Notes: generated by a model from the letters alone, not told the origin. A stretch of DNA of 52,189 nt from Spirochaetales bacterium (GCA_027306915.1 DAHUYW010000026.1:1-52189), one strand, 5' to 3'. Counted from the first letter of the stretch, positions 33,660 through 41,727 are shown. Translations and numbers: made by a program.

Positions 33660-33682
33660 TGATGTTTGCGCTAACAATTGCG
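33660..33682. promoter_or_regulatory. LacI-type operator, copy 2, downstream of the GH4 promoter
   Basis: The core TGTTTGCGCTAACA (33663-33676) is a near-perfect LacI-family palindrome (TGTT-n-GCGC-n-AACA). It sits a few bases past the predicted start, where a bound repressor would block transcription. See copy 1 at 30777-30799. Confidence 0.6.
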
Positions 33683-33799
33683 TGAAAGAGAAGGGGCAGC
33701 GACTTCGGGCCGTCGCCGTCACGGATGGTGGCCGTCGCGCCGGACGGCGGGAGCAACCGGCGACAGAGGTCAGCTGCCGCTTCAGCAAGGAGGGAATCG

Positions 33800-35164
33800 G
33801 TGGGAGCACGAATAGTCCTGATTGGCGCCGGAAGCGCTATGTTCGGCCTCGGCTCGCTCGGCAATATCCTCAAGAGCAAGCCCCTCGAGGGAAGCACGGT
33901 GGTTCTCCACGACATTAACCCGAAGGCACTCGAGAGGGTCGAGCGCGTCGCCCGGCGCTTCATCGACGAGCGCAGCCTTCCCTACACGCTCGAGGCGACC
34001 ACCTCGCGCAGGGAGGCGGTGCGCAAGGCCGACTTCTGCATCATAGCGATCGAGGTCGGCGATCGCTATGCCCTCTGGGAGCAGGACTGGAAGGTCCCGC
34101 TCCAGTTCGGGATCCACCAGGTCTATGGCGAGAACGGGGGGCCGGGTGGGCTGTTCCACGCCCTTCGCATTATCCCTCCAATTCTTGAGATCTGCGGCGA
34201 CATCGCGGAGCTGTCTCCCGAGGCGCTCGTCATCAACTTGAGCAACCCGATGACGCGCATCAGCCTCGCCATCAACCGCGCCTATCCAACGCTCAAGGTC
34301 GTCGGCCTCTGCCACGAGGTCGTCTCGCTCGAAGAGCACCTCCCCAAGATCCTCGGGATTCCCTGGTCGAACCTCCGCGTCAAAGCGGGCGGATTGAACC
34401 ATTTCAGCGTCCTGCTCGAGGCGGTCTACCGGGACTCGGGGCGAGACGCCTATCCGGAGATTCGAGCCAAGGCTCCGGCCTATTTCGCCGGGCTTCCGGA
34501 GGGGTCGTACGAGAACCTCGGTGCAACGAAGGAGATGCTCGACATTGCCCGCGGGAGCAGCGAGCGCCTTCCTGGCCGGAAGGGGGTGTGGCCGGAGCGC
34601 GAGCTTTTCCGGGTGATCCTCGAGAAGTTCGGGCTGCTCCCGATAACGACCGACAGCCACCTCGGCGAGTACCTCCCGTGGGCGCATTCAGCGGTCGATC
34701 ACAAAGGAATCCTCGACTTCTACTCCTTCTACCGCACATGGTGTCTGGAGCAGGTGCCCGAGTCCCGGATCAAAGGCACCCTCGAGATCGAGCACTGGCG
34801 CGAGATTCCGATCATCGAGGCGATCGTTACCGGCAGTCGCGCCGAGGAGCTCGCGGTGAACCTTCCGAACCAAGGATTCATCGAGAATCTGCCCCGGGAT
34901 ATCGTCGTCGAGGTCCCGGCGAGCGTCGACGGCCGCGGAGTTCACGGGGTGGAGCTCGGAGCGCTGCCGAAGGGGTTTGCCGGCCTGCTTGCGAATCAGG
35001 TGCCGGTAAACGATCTGACCGTGGAGGCGGCCCTCCACGGATCGCGCCAGCTTGCCCTCCAGGCGCTCCTCGTCGATCCGGTGGTCGACAACGTCCGGGC
35101 GGCCGAGCAAACCCTGGATACCGTCATCGCTCTCCAGGGCGCATACCTCGCGTACCTCCGGTAG
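33800..35164 (+). CDS. GH4 glycosidase with CHEV motif, probable alpha-galacturonidase
   Basis: 454 residues from GTG 33800 (AAGGAGG at 33788-33794); the longer ATG frame at 33725 has no ribosome site and would precede the NAD fold. The Rossmann motif is ARIVLIGAGSAMFG. Later come VYGENGGPGG, INLSNPM, GLCHEVVSLEEHLP and GLNHFS. GH4 enzymes need NAD+, a divalent metal bound by the Cys-His motif, and reducing conditions. The tetrad here is Cys171-His172-Glu173-Val174; CHEV is the published mark of alpha-galacturonidases (LplD type), distinct from CHSV (alpha-galactosidase/glucosidase) and CNxP (6-phospho-glycosidases). It would release galacturonate from pectin fragments in the cytoplasm. Confidence 0.9.
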   Translation: MGARIVLIGAGSAMFGLGSLGNILKSKPLEGSTVVLHDINPKALERVERVARRFIDERSLPYTLEATTSRREAVRKADFCIIAIEVGDRYALWEQDWKVPLQFGIHQVYGENGGPGGLFHALRIIPPILEICGDIAELSPEALVINLSNPMTRISLAINRAYPTLKVVGLCHEVVSLEEHLPKILGIPWSNLRVKAGGLNHFSVLLEAVYRDSGRDAYPEIRAKAPAYFAGLPEGSYENLGATKEMLDIARGSSERLPGRKGVWPERELFRVILEKFGLLPITTDSHLGEYLPWAHSAVDHKGILDFYSFYRTWCLEQVPESRIKGTLEIEHWREIPIIEAIVTGSRAEELAVNLPNQGFIENLPRDIVVEVPASVDGRGVHGVELGALPKGFAGLLANQVPVNDLTVEAALHGSRQLALQALLVDPVVDNVRAAEQTLDTVIALQGAYLAYLR

Positions 35165-35170
35165 GCTGCG

Positions 35171-36227
35171 ATGGAAAAGTGCTGGATCGTTACCGACAGC
35201 GGCTCCTCTTTCTCGGCATCGGACTTTCATATCCCGGGCCGCGAGCTCGGCTGGGGCGACGACGCCTACTGCCGCAAGACGACCTTGCACGGAGGGCGCC
35301 AAACCGGCGTCGAGATCATCGAGCTCTGTAACGGTCCGCTCACGCTTCGCATCTGCCCGACGCGCGGCATGGGGATCGTCGACGGGCGATTCGGCCGCTA
35401 TCCCCTCGGCTGGAGGTCGCCCGTGAGCGAGATAGTGCATCCCCAGTTCGTCAATCTGCTCGAGATGGGCGGGAGGGGAGCGCACTACGGCTTTAACGAG
35501 CTCCTGAACCGCTGCGGAATCGAGTGGTCAGGAGCGATGGGCGAGGACGAGGTGCGGAACAACATGGGCGCCGTGGAGCGGGTCTTTCTTCCGCTGCACG
35601 GCAAGGTCGGATGGACCCCGGCCTCGCGGGTGCGCCTCCTCACCGCGGAGGGGAAGGTGACAGTGGAGGGCGACATCCCCGGGTGAGTATGAGATGCTCT
35701 ACCACACCAACTTCGGGGCGCCGTTTCTTGAGGCGGGATCGCGCTACTTCGGGAGCTACGACCGGATGATCCCGCGCGATCGGTTCGCTGCGGCCGGCCT
35801 CGATACGCTTGCTACAATGCCGGGGCCGACCGCCGGCTTCGTCGAGCAGGTATTCCTGTTCCGCGCGCGCGCAGACCGAGAGGGTTTCGCCCATCAGCTC
35901 CTCGCGAACCGCGAGGAGGATCTCGCAGTGCAGGTGAGCTTCACGGTCGACACGCTGCCCTACACGATTCTCTGGAAACGGTGCGCCGGGCTGCGGGAGG
36001 GTTACGTCGTCGGATTGAACCCCTGCTCGGACCTTCCGAATCCGCGAAGAGCCGAGCGAGCAGCCGGCCGGCTAAAGACTCTCGCGGCCGGAGCGGAGGT
36101 CGTCTTTCATCACCACATCGATCTTTTCGAGGGGACCGAAGCGGTAGGTCGGGCGATCGAGACCGTCCGCGATGCGCACGGGCCGGAGCAGGTCGGCGAG
36201 GCGGGCGACTTTGGCTTCCTATCGTAG
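35171..36227 (+). pseudogene. DUF4432 (aldose-1-epimerase-like) gene with an out-of-frame deletion
   Basis: The first frame (35171-35685) gives DUF4432 sequence: TTLHGGRQTGVEIIELCNG, LRICPTRGMGI, HPQFVNLLEMGG and NELLNRCGIEWSGAM. It stops at TGA just after VTVEGDIPG. The second frame resumes as GEYEMLYHTNFGAPFLEAGS and continues through FRARADREGF, LNPCSDLPNPRRAERAAGR, and a normal C-terminus. The stretch that usually joins them, several tens of residues, is missing, so more than a one-base error is involved. The junction lies at about 35681-35688, in CCCCGGGTGAG. The family is thought to act on sugars, and the gene directly follows the GH4 gene. Confidence 0.8.
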
Positions 36228-36270
36228 GGGCGGCGGAGGGGCGCATCTCCCCACCTCCGCATCCTTCAGG

Positions 36271-36276
36271 TATAAT
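36271..36276 (+). promoter_or_regulatory. -10 box for the lacI-type gene
   Basis: A perfect TATAAT at 36271-36276, 23 bases before the ATG, but no recognisable -35 box. A GCGGAGG/CCTCCGC stem (about 36234-36261), without a T-tract, lies just before it and may mark the end of the upstream transcript. Confidence 0.4.
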
Positions 36277-36299
36277 TCGCTCCCGAAGGAAATTGGACG

Positions 36300-37304
36300 A
36301 TGGCTTCGCAACAAGATGTAGCCGCGCGCGCGCACGTCTCATTCATGACAGTCTCCCGGGTCGTGAACAATCATCCCAACGTGAAGAAGGAGACCCGCGA
36401 GCGGGTGCTTGCGGCCATTCGCGAGCTCGCCTACTATCCGAACGCCTCGGCGCGCGCGCTGAACGCCCGCAAGACCGACAACATCGGGGTGATCTTCCCG
36501 CGCAAGGAGTACGTGTTTTCTCGGCCCTTCTTCATCGAGCTATGCGTCGAGCTGGAGGACTGCTTAAGCCTGCGCGGCTACCATCTCTTCCTCGGCAGCA
36601 CGAGGACCGGCGACGAGTACCGTGACCCCACCCGCCTCGTCAAGGAGCGGAAGGTGGACGGGCTCATCCTGATTGCCCCGCCCGCGCGCGACCCGGAGAT
36701 CAAGCGGCTTGCGGCGGGGAATCTTCCTTTCGTCATCGTGCACGGGAGGAGCGCCGAGGTGGACTGCGCCTACGTGGACACCAACAACGTCGAGGGGACC
36801 GCGATCATCCTCAAATACCTCTTCGAGCTGGGGCATCGGCGGATCGCCTTCGTCTGCGGGAACATGGCCGAGATCAACGCGCGCGAGCGCTACGAGAGCT
36901 ACCGAAGCGAGCTTGCGGAGATGGGGATCCCCATCGACAAGAGCCTGGTCTGCCGCGGCAACTGGTCGATCGAGAGCGGTTACGCGGCCTTCTGCACGCT
37001 CCTGCGGCGCAGGCCGGCGCCGACAGCCATAGTCTTCTCGAACGATCAGATGGCCCTCGGCGCGATCCGGGCCGCCTACGACAACAACGTGCGCATCCCC
37101 GAGGACATCTCGATCACCGGGTACGACGATATCAAGTATGCCTCTTTCGCCGTGCCCGCCCTGACGACGATGCGGCAGCCCCTCGATGCGGTCGCCTCCG
37201 CGGCCACCGAGCTCATCTTGAGCCGCATCGCCGGAGCCGACGGGATGCAGAGCATCGTCCTTTCATCCGAGTTCAAGGTGCGCTCCTCCTGCCGGCGGCT
37301 CTAG
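36300..37304 (+). CDS. LacI family transcriptional regulator
   Basis: 334 residues. The HTH is QQDVAARAHVSFMTVSRVVN, then YYPNASARALNARKT as hinge. The effector domain has NIGVIFPRK, HRRIAFVCGN, VFSNDQMALGA, DISITGYDD and LTTMRQP. It lies 72 bases after the broken DUF4432 gene and has its own TATAAT box. It is the only LacI regulator in the sugar locus. That makes it the leading candidate to bind the paired TGTTTGCGC-type sites before the GH4 gene and the ABC operon; this is inference from proximity. Confidence 0.92.
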   Translation: MASQQDVAARAHVSFMTVSRVVNNHPNVKKETRERVLAAIRELAYYPNASARALNARKTDNIGVIFPRKEYVFSRPFFIELCVELEDCLSLRGYHLFLGSTRTGDEYRDPTRLVKERKVDGLILIAPPARDPEIKRLAAGNLPFVIVHGRSAEVDCAYVDTNNVEGTAIILKYLFELGHRRIAFVCGNMAEINARERYESYRSELAEMGIPIDKSLVCRGNWSIESGYAAFCTLLRRRPAPTAIVFSNDQMALGAIRAAYDNNVRIPEDISITGYDDIKYASFAVPALTTMRQPLDAVASAATELILSRIAGADGMQSIVLSSEFKVRSSCRRL

Positions 37305-37389
37305 CGGGCGGCGACCGCCGTTCCCGGCAGCCGTCGGCGAGCGTCGACCGCTATCCGAAACCGCCGTTCGCGGCCGGTCTCACGTCCGC

Positions 37390-38229
37390 TCAACCTTCGC
37401 GTGCAAGGTACGCCCGCACTCCGTCGCGCCAGTCAGGCATGGAATAGCCGGTCACGAGCCGGAAGAGCCGCCCGTCGAGGACTATCCTTGAGGGGCGCTT
37501 GGCCTTCCGCCTAACCTGCGAGGCATCGATCGGCTCGACCCGCTCGGTGCGGCCCGCGGCTGCAAGGACTGCTTCAGCGAACTCGGCTCGTGTACAGCCC
37601 CCGGTCCCGGTCACGTTGTAGACGCCGAAGGCGCCCGTGGCGATGAGGCGGCCGATCCCTTCCGCGAGGTGGGCGGTGTAGGTGGGACATTCGAGCTGGT
37701 CGGTCGCCATGCGCACGATCCCGTCGCGCTTCGCCTGCGTGAGCACCCGGTCGACGTAGTTGTTCGGCCGGTGGCCGAAGAGCCACGAGGTGCGCACCAC
37801 GTAGGTCGCGGGGCAGAGCTGGAGCGCGAGCCGCTCGCCTGCGAGCTTCGAGGCGCCGTAGACGTTGATGGGCCCCGTGACTGCGAACTCGTCGTAGTCC
37901 GAGGTCGTCGTTCCGTCGAAAACATAGTCCGTGGAGATGAGGAGATAGGAGCAGCCGAGCGCGCGCGCCGCGAGCGCCAGGTTCTGGGCGCCGAGGGCGT
38001 TCACCCGCCAGGCGAGCTCCGGCTTCTCCTCGCAGACGTCCACATCGACGAGCGCGGCCGAGTTGAGGATGAGGTCGGGCTGCGCAGAGCGAACCTTCTC
38101 GATGGCCGACTGCCGATCGGTCACGTCGATCTCTTCGATGTCCCAGGCAGTGACCGCGTGGGAGCGGCTCAAGGCAGCCGCAAGCTCGGAGCCGAGCATT
38201 CCCTTTGCCCCGACGATGAGGATCTTCAT
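37390..38229 (-). CDS. RmlD-like dTDP-4-dehydrorhamnose reductase family protein
   Basis: 279 residues. The Rossmann start is MKILIVGAKGMLGSEL. Other marks are NSAALVDVDVCEEKPELAWR, STDYVFDGTT, the catalytic YxxxK in VYGASKLAGE, and RTSWLFG. True RmlD makes dTDP-rhamnose. No rmlA, rmlB or rmlC gene is nearby and it is coupled (ATGA) to an Rpe-like epimerase, so it may instead reduce another sugar or sugar phosphate. The family assignment is safe; the substrate is open. Confidence 0.88.
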   Translation of the reverse strand: MKILIVGAKGMLGSELAAALSRSHAVTAWDIEEIDVTDRQSAIEKVRSAQPDLILNSAALVDVDVCEEKPELAWRVNALGAQNLALAARALGCSYLLISTDYVFDGTTTSDYDEFAVTGPINVYGASKLAGERLALQLCPATYVVRTSWLFGHRPNNYVDRVLTQAKRDGIVRMATDQLECPTYTAHLAEGIGRLIATGAFGVYNVTGTGGCTRAEFAEAVLAAAGRTERVEPIDASQVRRKAKRPSRIVLDGRLFRLVTGYSMPDWRDGVRAYLAREG

Positions 38230-39026
38230 TTTGCGAGGCCCGTTGCGGTCCGATGCTTCGCGGCGGCCGCGTCGATCGAGGCGCGGAGCTTCCTCACCGC
38301 GGCCGCGATGTCGCCCGCACCCGGCTTGAACTTGCCCTGCGGGCCTTTCATGAGGGGGGAGGAGAACTCGCCGACGGTCATCCCGTTTGCGACGAACCGA
38401 TCGACGTTTCCGGGATTCAGGCCGCCGTCCTCCATCAGGTCGACCTCCGCCTCTCTGCCCTCGGCGACTATCATGTCGTGGAGCCGCCGGATATTGGTGT
38501 ACATGATTTCATCGATGTGATGCGGGCTTGCGCTTCCGCTCGTCGGCTTCCAGAAGGGGGCCTTGCTCTCGTACTCGACGATGTCGACGAAGGGGATGTA
38601 CTGCTCGAAGGCGACGATCGGGGTTCCCTGCCACGCCCAGACTCCGACCTTGAGCTCGAGGGTCTCCTTCACGTAGATGACCTGCTGAATGAGCATCTCC
38701 CCCGTGGTCTCGATCGGCAGGCTGATGAGGTCCGCGCCCAGCTCTTTCAGCTGGCGGAGCACGTCGAAGTTCGGCCGCAGCATCTGGAGCTGCACCTCGA
38801 TCTCGAGGTTGGTGTGCGGTCGAATCCCATCGAGGATGTCGATACCGCCGCGGGGGGCGCTGAAGTCCATGTACTTGCCGTCCCGCATCTCGATGTGGAC
38901 CCAATCGGCTCCCCCCTCCTCGAGCTCTTTCACCGTCGCGCCCAGATTCCCGTAGTCGGCCCAAAACAGCCCGGCCGCGATCTTGACCCTGTTGTCGACC
39001 TTCCCAATCAATGTCTTTTTTGCCAT
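38226..39026 (-). CDS. Ribulose-phosphate 3-epimerase-like TIM-barrel protein
   Basis: 266 residues, longer than Rpe (about 220-230). The frame of Rpe is visible: IAAGLFWADYGNLGATVKEL, GADWVHIEMRDGKYM (metal His and Asp), NLEIEVQLQML, GADLISLPIETTG and DLMEDGGLN. The second metal His of Rpe (in V-H-L) is Gln here (V-Q-L), and the usual MTV-NPGFGGQ stretch is replaced by a longer one. It is therefore a divergent epimerase or aldolase-like member. It shares an operon with the RmlD-like gene and is divergent from the ROK-deoR operon across a palindromic operator. Confidence 0.75.
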   Translation of the reverse strand: MAKKTLIGKVDNRVKIAAGLFWADYGNLGATVKELEEGGADWVHIEMRDGKYMDFSAPRGGIDILDGIRPHTNLEIEVQLQMLRPNFDVLRQLKELGADLISLPIETTGEMLIQQVIYVKETLELKVGVWAWQGTPIVAFEQYIPFVDIVEYESKAPFWKPTSGSASPHHIDEIMYTNIRRLHDMIVAEGREAEVDLMEDGGLNPGNVDRFVANGMTVGEFSSPLMKGPQGKFKPGAGDIAAAVRKLRASIDAAAAKHRTATGLAK

Positions 39027-39085
39027 AGTGGTCCTCCGTCTCCACGGTAAAGCTAGAATCCTTCGTTAGTCAACAGAATTCGTAT

Positions 39086-39111
39086 TATGTGAAAGTGTTT
39101 TGACTTTCATA
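39086..39111. promoter_or_regulatory. shared 26-bp operator-like element, copy 2
   Basis: Inverted repeat GAAAGT (39091-39096) / ACTTTC (39103-39108), flanked by TATG and CATA. The whole 26 bases match copy 1 (30634-30659, opposite strand) at 20 positions. It overlaps the -35 box of the ROK promoter and lies between two divergent operons. Confidence 0.6.
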
Positions 39112-39128
39112 CGTAGATATGCTATCCT
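39100..39128 (+). promoter_or_regulatory. sigma70-like promoter for the ROK-deoR operon
   Basis: TTGACT (39100-39105), 17 bases, TATCCT (39123-39128). Predicted start near 39135, about 53 bases before the ATG at 39188. The -35 box lies inside the palindromic element. Confidence 0.6.
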
Positions 39129-39187
39129 GGTCTCATTCGGCGGGTGATGCCGCTTCGTAGGACCCTCCGCGCGGAAGGAGCGTACTC

Positions 39188-40168
39188 ATGGATAAGATCC
39201 TGTGCGGCGTGGATATCGGCGGGACCAAGCTCGCGATCGGTCTCGTGGCTCTCGAAGGACGGGTGATCGACTCCGTCACGCTCCACGATCACGCCCAGAA
39301 GGATGCGCACGGGGTGATCGCGGAGATCGTCGGCACCGTTCGCGAGCTGCTCGAGCGAAACGGCTTCGCCGAGGAGCGCCTCCTCGGCATCGGAGTCGGC
39401 ACCGCAGGGCACCTTCGCTACCGGGAGGGGACCCTCATCACCATGTCGAACCTCCGCGGCTTCAAGAACTACCCTCTTCGAGCGACCCTCCAGAGCAACT
39501 TCAAGGCACCGGTGCACGTCGACAACGATGCGAACGCGCAGGCCTACGGCGAATACCGCTACGGGGCGGGCCGCGGATATGAGGATCTTGTCTTCGTGAC
39601 GGTGAGTACCCAGATCGGAGCGGGGGTCATCCTCGGAGGCAGGCTCTTTCGCGGGAGGACCGGTACGGCGGGCGAGATCGGCCACACCATCGTGGAGCCC
39701 CACAGCGATCTTATCTGCCCCTGCGGGAACAGGGGCTGCCTCATCGCGGTGGCCTCCGGGGTAGCCCTTCCGTCGGTCTTCCAAAAAAAGCTCGACGCGG
39801 GAATGCGGTCGAAGCTGGCCGAGCGAGCGGCGGGCGAGCGGGGCGCCTTCAGCCTTTCGGAGGTCGACGGGGCCTTCATCAGGGAAGGCCTCGACGCCGG
39901 CGATGAGATCTGTGTTGACATCGTCAAGGATTACTCGGACTATATCGGCATCGGCGTCTACAACATCTTCCAGGTGTTCAACCCCCAGGCAGTTGTCCTG
40001 GGCGGCGGGCTGCTCAACTGGGGGAATGAGTTCTTCGATCGAATAAAGGCTCGATTCTCCTCTCTTGCGAGGGACATGCTGTTCGATCCGATGGCGATCG
40101 TGCGGGAGGAGATCGGCGCGAACGCCGGTGTCGTAGGCGCCGCATCGTTGGTACTAGAGGAAGCATGA
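39188..40168 (+). CDS. ROK family sugar kinase
   Basis: 326 residues. ATP-binding start CGVDIGGTKLAIGLV; VDNDANAQAYGEYRYGAG with the catalytic Asp; GEIGHTIVEP; and the ROK zinc site CPCGNRGCL. There is no N-terminal HTH, so it is a kinase rather than a ROK repressor. The likely reaction is phosphorylation of glucose or a related hexose, allose or N-acetyl sugar. In E. coli allose use, a ROK kinase (AlsK) works with an Rpe-family epimerase (AlsE); the same two families face each other here, a suggestive parallel only. It overlaps deoR by four bases. Confidence 0.92.
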   Translation: MDKILCGVDIGGTKLAIGLVALEGRVIDSVTLHDHAQKDAHGVIAEIVGTVRELLERNGFAEERLLGIGVGTAGHLRYREGTLITMSNLRGFKNYPLRATLQSNFKAPVHVDNDANAQAYGEYRYGAGRGYEDLVFVTVSTQIGAGVILGGRLFRGRTGTAGEIGHTIVEPHSDLICPCGNRGCLIAVASGVALPSVFQKKLDAGMRSKLAERAAGERGAFSLSEVDGAFIREGLDAGDEICVDIVKDYSDYIGIGVYNIFQVFNPQAVVLGGGLLNWGNEFFDRIKARFSSLARDMLFDPMAIVREEIGANAGVVGAASLVLEEA

Positions 40169-40908
40169 ACGAGCGGCACAATCGAATTCTCGGGATACTC
40201 ACCCGCGACAATAGGACCTCGGTCAACGAGCTCGCCCAGGAGCTCTCGGTATCCTCAGTCACCATCCGCCAGGATCTTACCCTCCTCGAGCGGGAAGGGC
40301 TCCTCAAGAGGGTCCATGGCGGAGCAATCCTACGGGGCGCCGACGACATCACGAGCAGGCTCGGCATCAACTACGAGCGGAAAATCCTCATCGCCCGCAA
40401 GGCGGCGAGCCTCATCGAGGATGGAGAGACTATCTTCATCGAATCCGGGTCGGTCAACGCCCTCTTTGCCAAGGAGCTTGCCGGCCGCTCGTCGATTACC
40501 GTCGTCACGACGAACGTGTTCATCGCCCGTCAGCTGCGCAAGAGCAAGGGCGCCAAGGTCATCCTCATGGGGGGCATCTATCAACCCGAGAGCGAGAGCC
40601 TGGTCGGTGCGCTCACCAAGGCCTGCATCGAGGCGGTCAACTTCGGCAAAGCCTTCATCGGCATCGACGGCTTTTCCCCGGAGGCGGGTCTTACGAGCAG
40701 GGACATGATGAGGGCGGAGATCGCCGCGGAGATTGTCCGCAGGGCAAGGACGAGCTATGTCCTCACCGATTCGAGCAAGTTCGGGCGGAGCGAGCTGTCG
40801 ACCATCTGTCCGGTAGAGTCGATCGACTGCCTCATCACCGATACGGACATCCCGCGGGAGCACCGCGGCTTTCTCGAGTCCAAGGGCGTCGAGGTGGTGG
40901 CAGTCTAG
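40165..40908 (+). CDS. DeoR family transcriptional regulator
   Basis: 247 residues. The HTH is RHNRILGILTRDNRTSVNEL, then ELSVSSVTIRQDLTLLEREG and LLKRVHGGA, the DeoR signature. The C-terminal sugar-phosphate sensor has FIESGSVNALFAKEL, TNVFIARQL, GGIYQPESESLVG, FIGIDGF and YVLTDSSKFGRS. It is translated from the ATGA overlap with the ROK kinase. It is the natural candidate to bind the palindrome upstream of its own operon and the matching site before the ABC importer. Its stop shares the tetramer CTAG with the convergent gene's stop. Confidence 0.92.
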   Translation: MNERHNRILGILTRDNRTSVNELAQELSVSSVTIRQDLTLLEREGLLKRVHGGAILRGADDITSRLGINYERKILIARKAASLIEDGETIFIESGSVNALFAKELAGRSSITVVTTNVFIARQLRKSKGAKVILMGGIYQPESESLVGALTKACIEAVNFGKAFIGIDGFSPEAGLTSRDMMRAEIAAEIVRRARTSYVLTDSSKFGRSELSTICPVESIDCLITDTDIPREHRGFLESKGVEVVAV

Positions 40909-41726
40909 CCGTCGGGGCGCCCGCCTCGCTCCAGAAACTCGCGGCGCGCCGCAAAGGCGAGATCCGTCCGATTCGTGATGAGCCCGTCGGCGCCGAGGGC
41001 GAGCAGCCGGCGCATGACCTCCGGATCGTCGACCGTCCAGACGTAGAGCCTCCTTCCGAGGCGGTGGATGGCGCGGATGAGCGGCGAGGTGGCTACCGGC
41101 AGCAACCCTGCCCGGTCCGGTAGCATGTAGGCGTCGCAGGCCGACATCCATCGGACGGGCAGGCCGGCGTAGCTTGCTGCAAGAAGGCGCACGGCAGCCG
41201 GGCGATCGGCGGCGACCGAGACCGCAGGGAGCGCCGCCCGCAAGATACGCGTAATCCGGGGATGGAAGCTGCCGAAGACCACGCAGTTGCGCAATTCGCG
41301 CCGATGGATCCGGCGAACGACCTCCATTGCAAAGTCCGGATCGTTCTCCTTTATGTCGATGCTGAACGAGCGCCCCGGAAAGCGATCGAAAAGCTCGCTC
41401 AGGGTGGGAATGGTTATTCCCATTCCGCGCATGGGATATCCCTCGGCGTCGGGGAGGCGGAATTGCCACGCGAAGTCGAGCGCCTTGAGCTCCCCAAGCT
41501 TGAGCGAGCGGACCTCTCCGGAGCCGTTGCTCGTGCGGTCCACCGTGGGGTCGTGGATCACCATGATGTGGCCGTCGCTGCTCGGATGCACGTCGAGCTC
41601 GAGGACATCCGCCCCGGCAGCGTCCGCGAGCTCGAAGCTGTAGAGGGTGTTCTCCGGACCGAGGACCATGCTTCCGCGGTGGGCAATCACAAGAGGGTGG
41701 CGCAACGTGCCAAACGGGGGTTCCAC
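40905..41726 (-). CDS. Glycerophosphodiester phosphodiesterase (GDPD) family protein
   Basis: About 273 residues from GTG 41726, chosen because a GGAGA site lies six bases upstream and it follows the DUF402 stop directly; ATG 41753 would overlap that gene. GDPD marks: LVIAHRGSMVLGPENTLYSF, GADVLELDVHPSSDGHIMVI, HDPTVDRTSNGSGEV, the DIKEN strand, and YVWTVDDPEVMRRLLALGAD with DGLITNR at the end. It hydrolyses glycerophosphodiesters to glycerol-3-phosphate and an alcohol. There is no signal peptide, so it is cytosolic. Last gene of the aroA operon. Confidence 0.92.
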   Translation of the reverse strand: MEPPFGTLRHPLVIAHRGSMVLGPENTLYSFELADAAGADVLELDVHPSSDGHIMVIHDPTVDRTSNGSGEVRSLKLGELKALDFAWQFRLPDAEGYPMRGMGITIPTLSELFDRFPGRSFSIDIKENDPDFAMEVVRRIHRRELRNCVVFGSFHPRITRILRAALPAVSVAADRPAAVRLLAASYAGLPVRWMSACDAYMLPDRAGLLPVATSPLIRAIHRLGRRLYVWTVDDPEVMRRLLALGADGLITNRTDLAFAARREFLERGGRPDG

Positions 41727-41727
41727 G

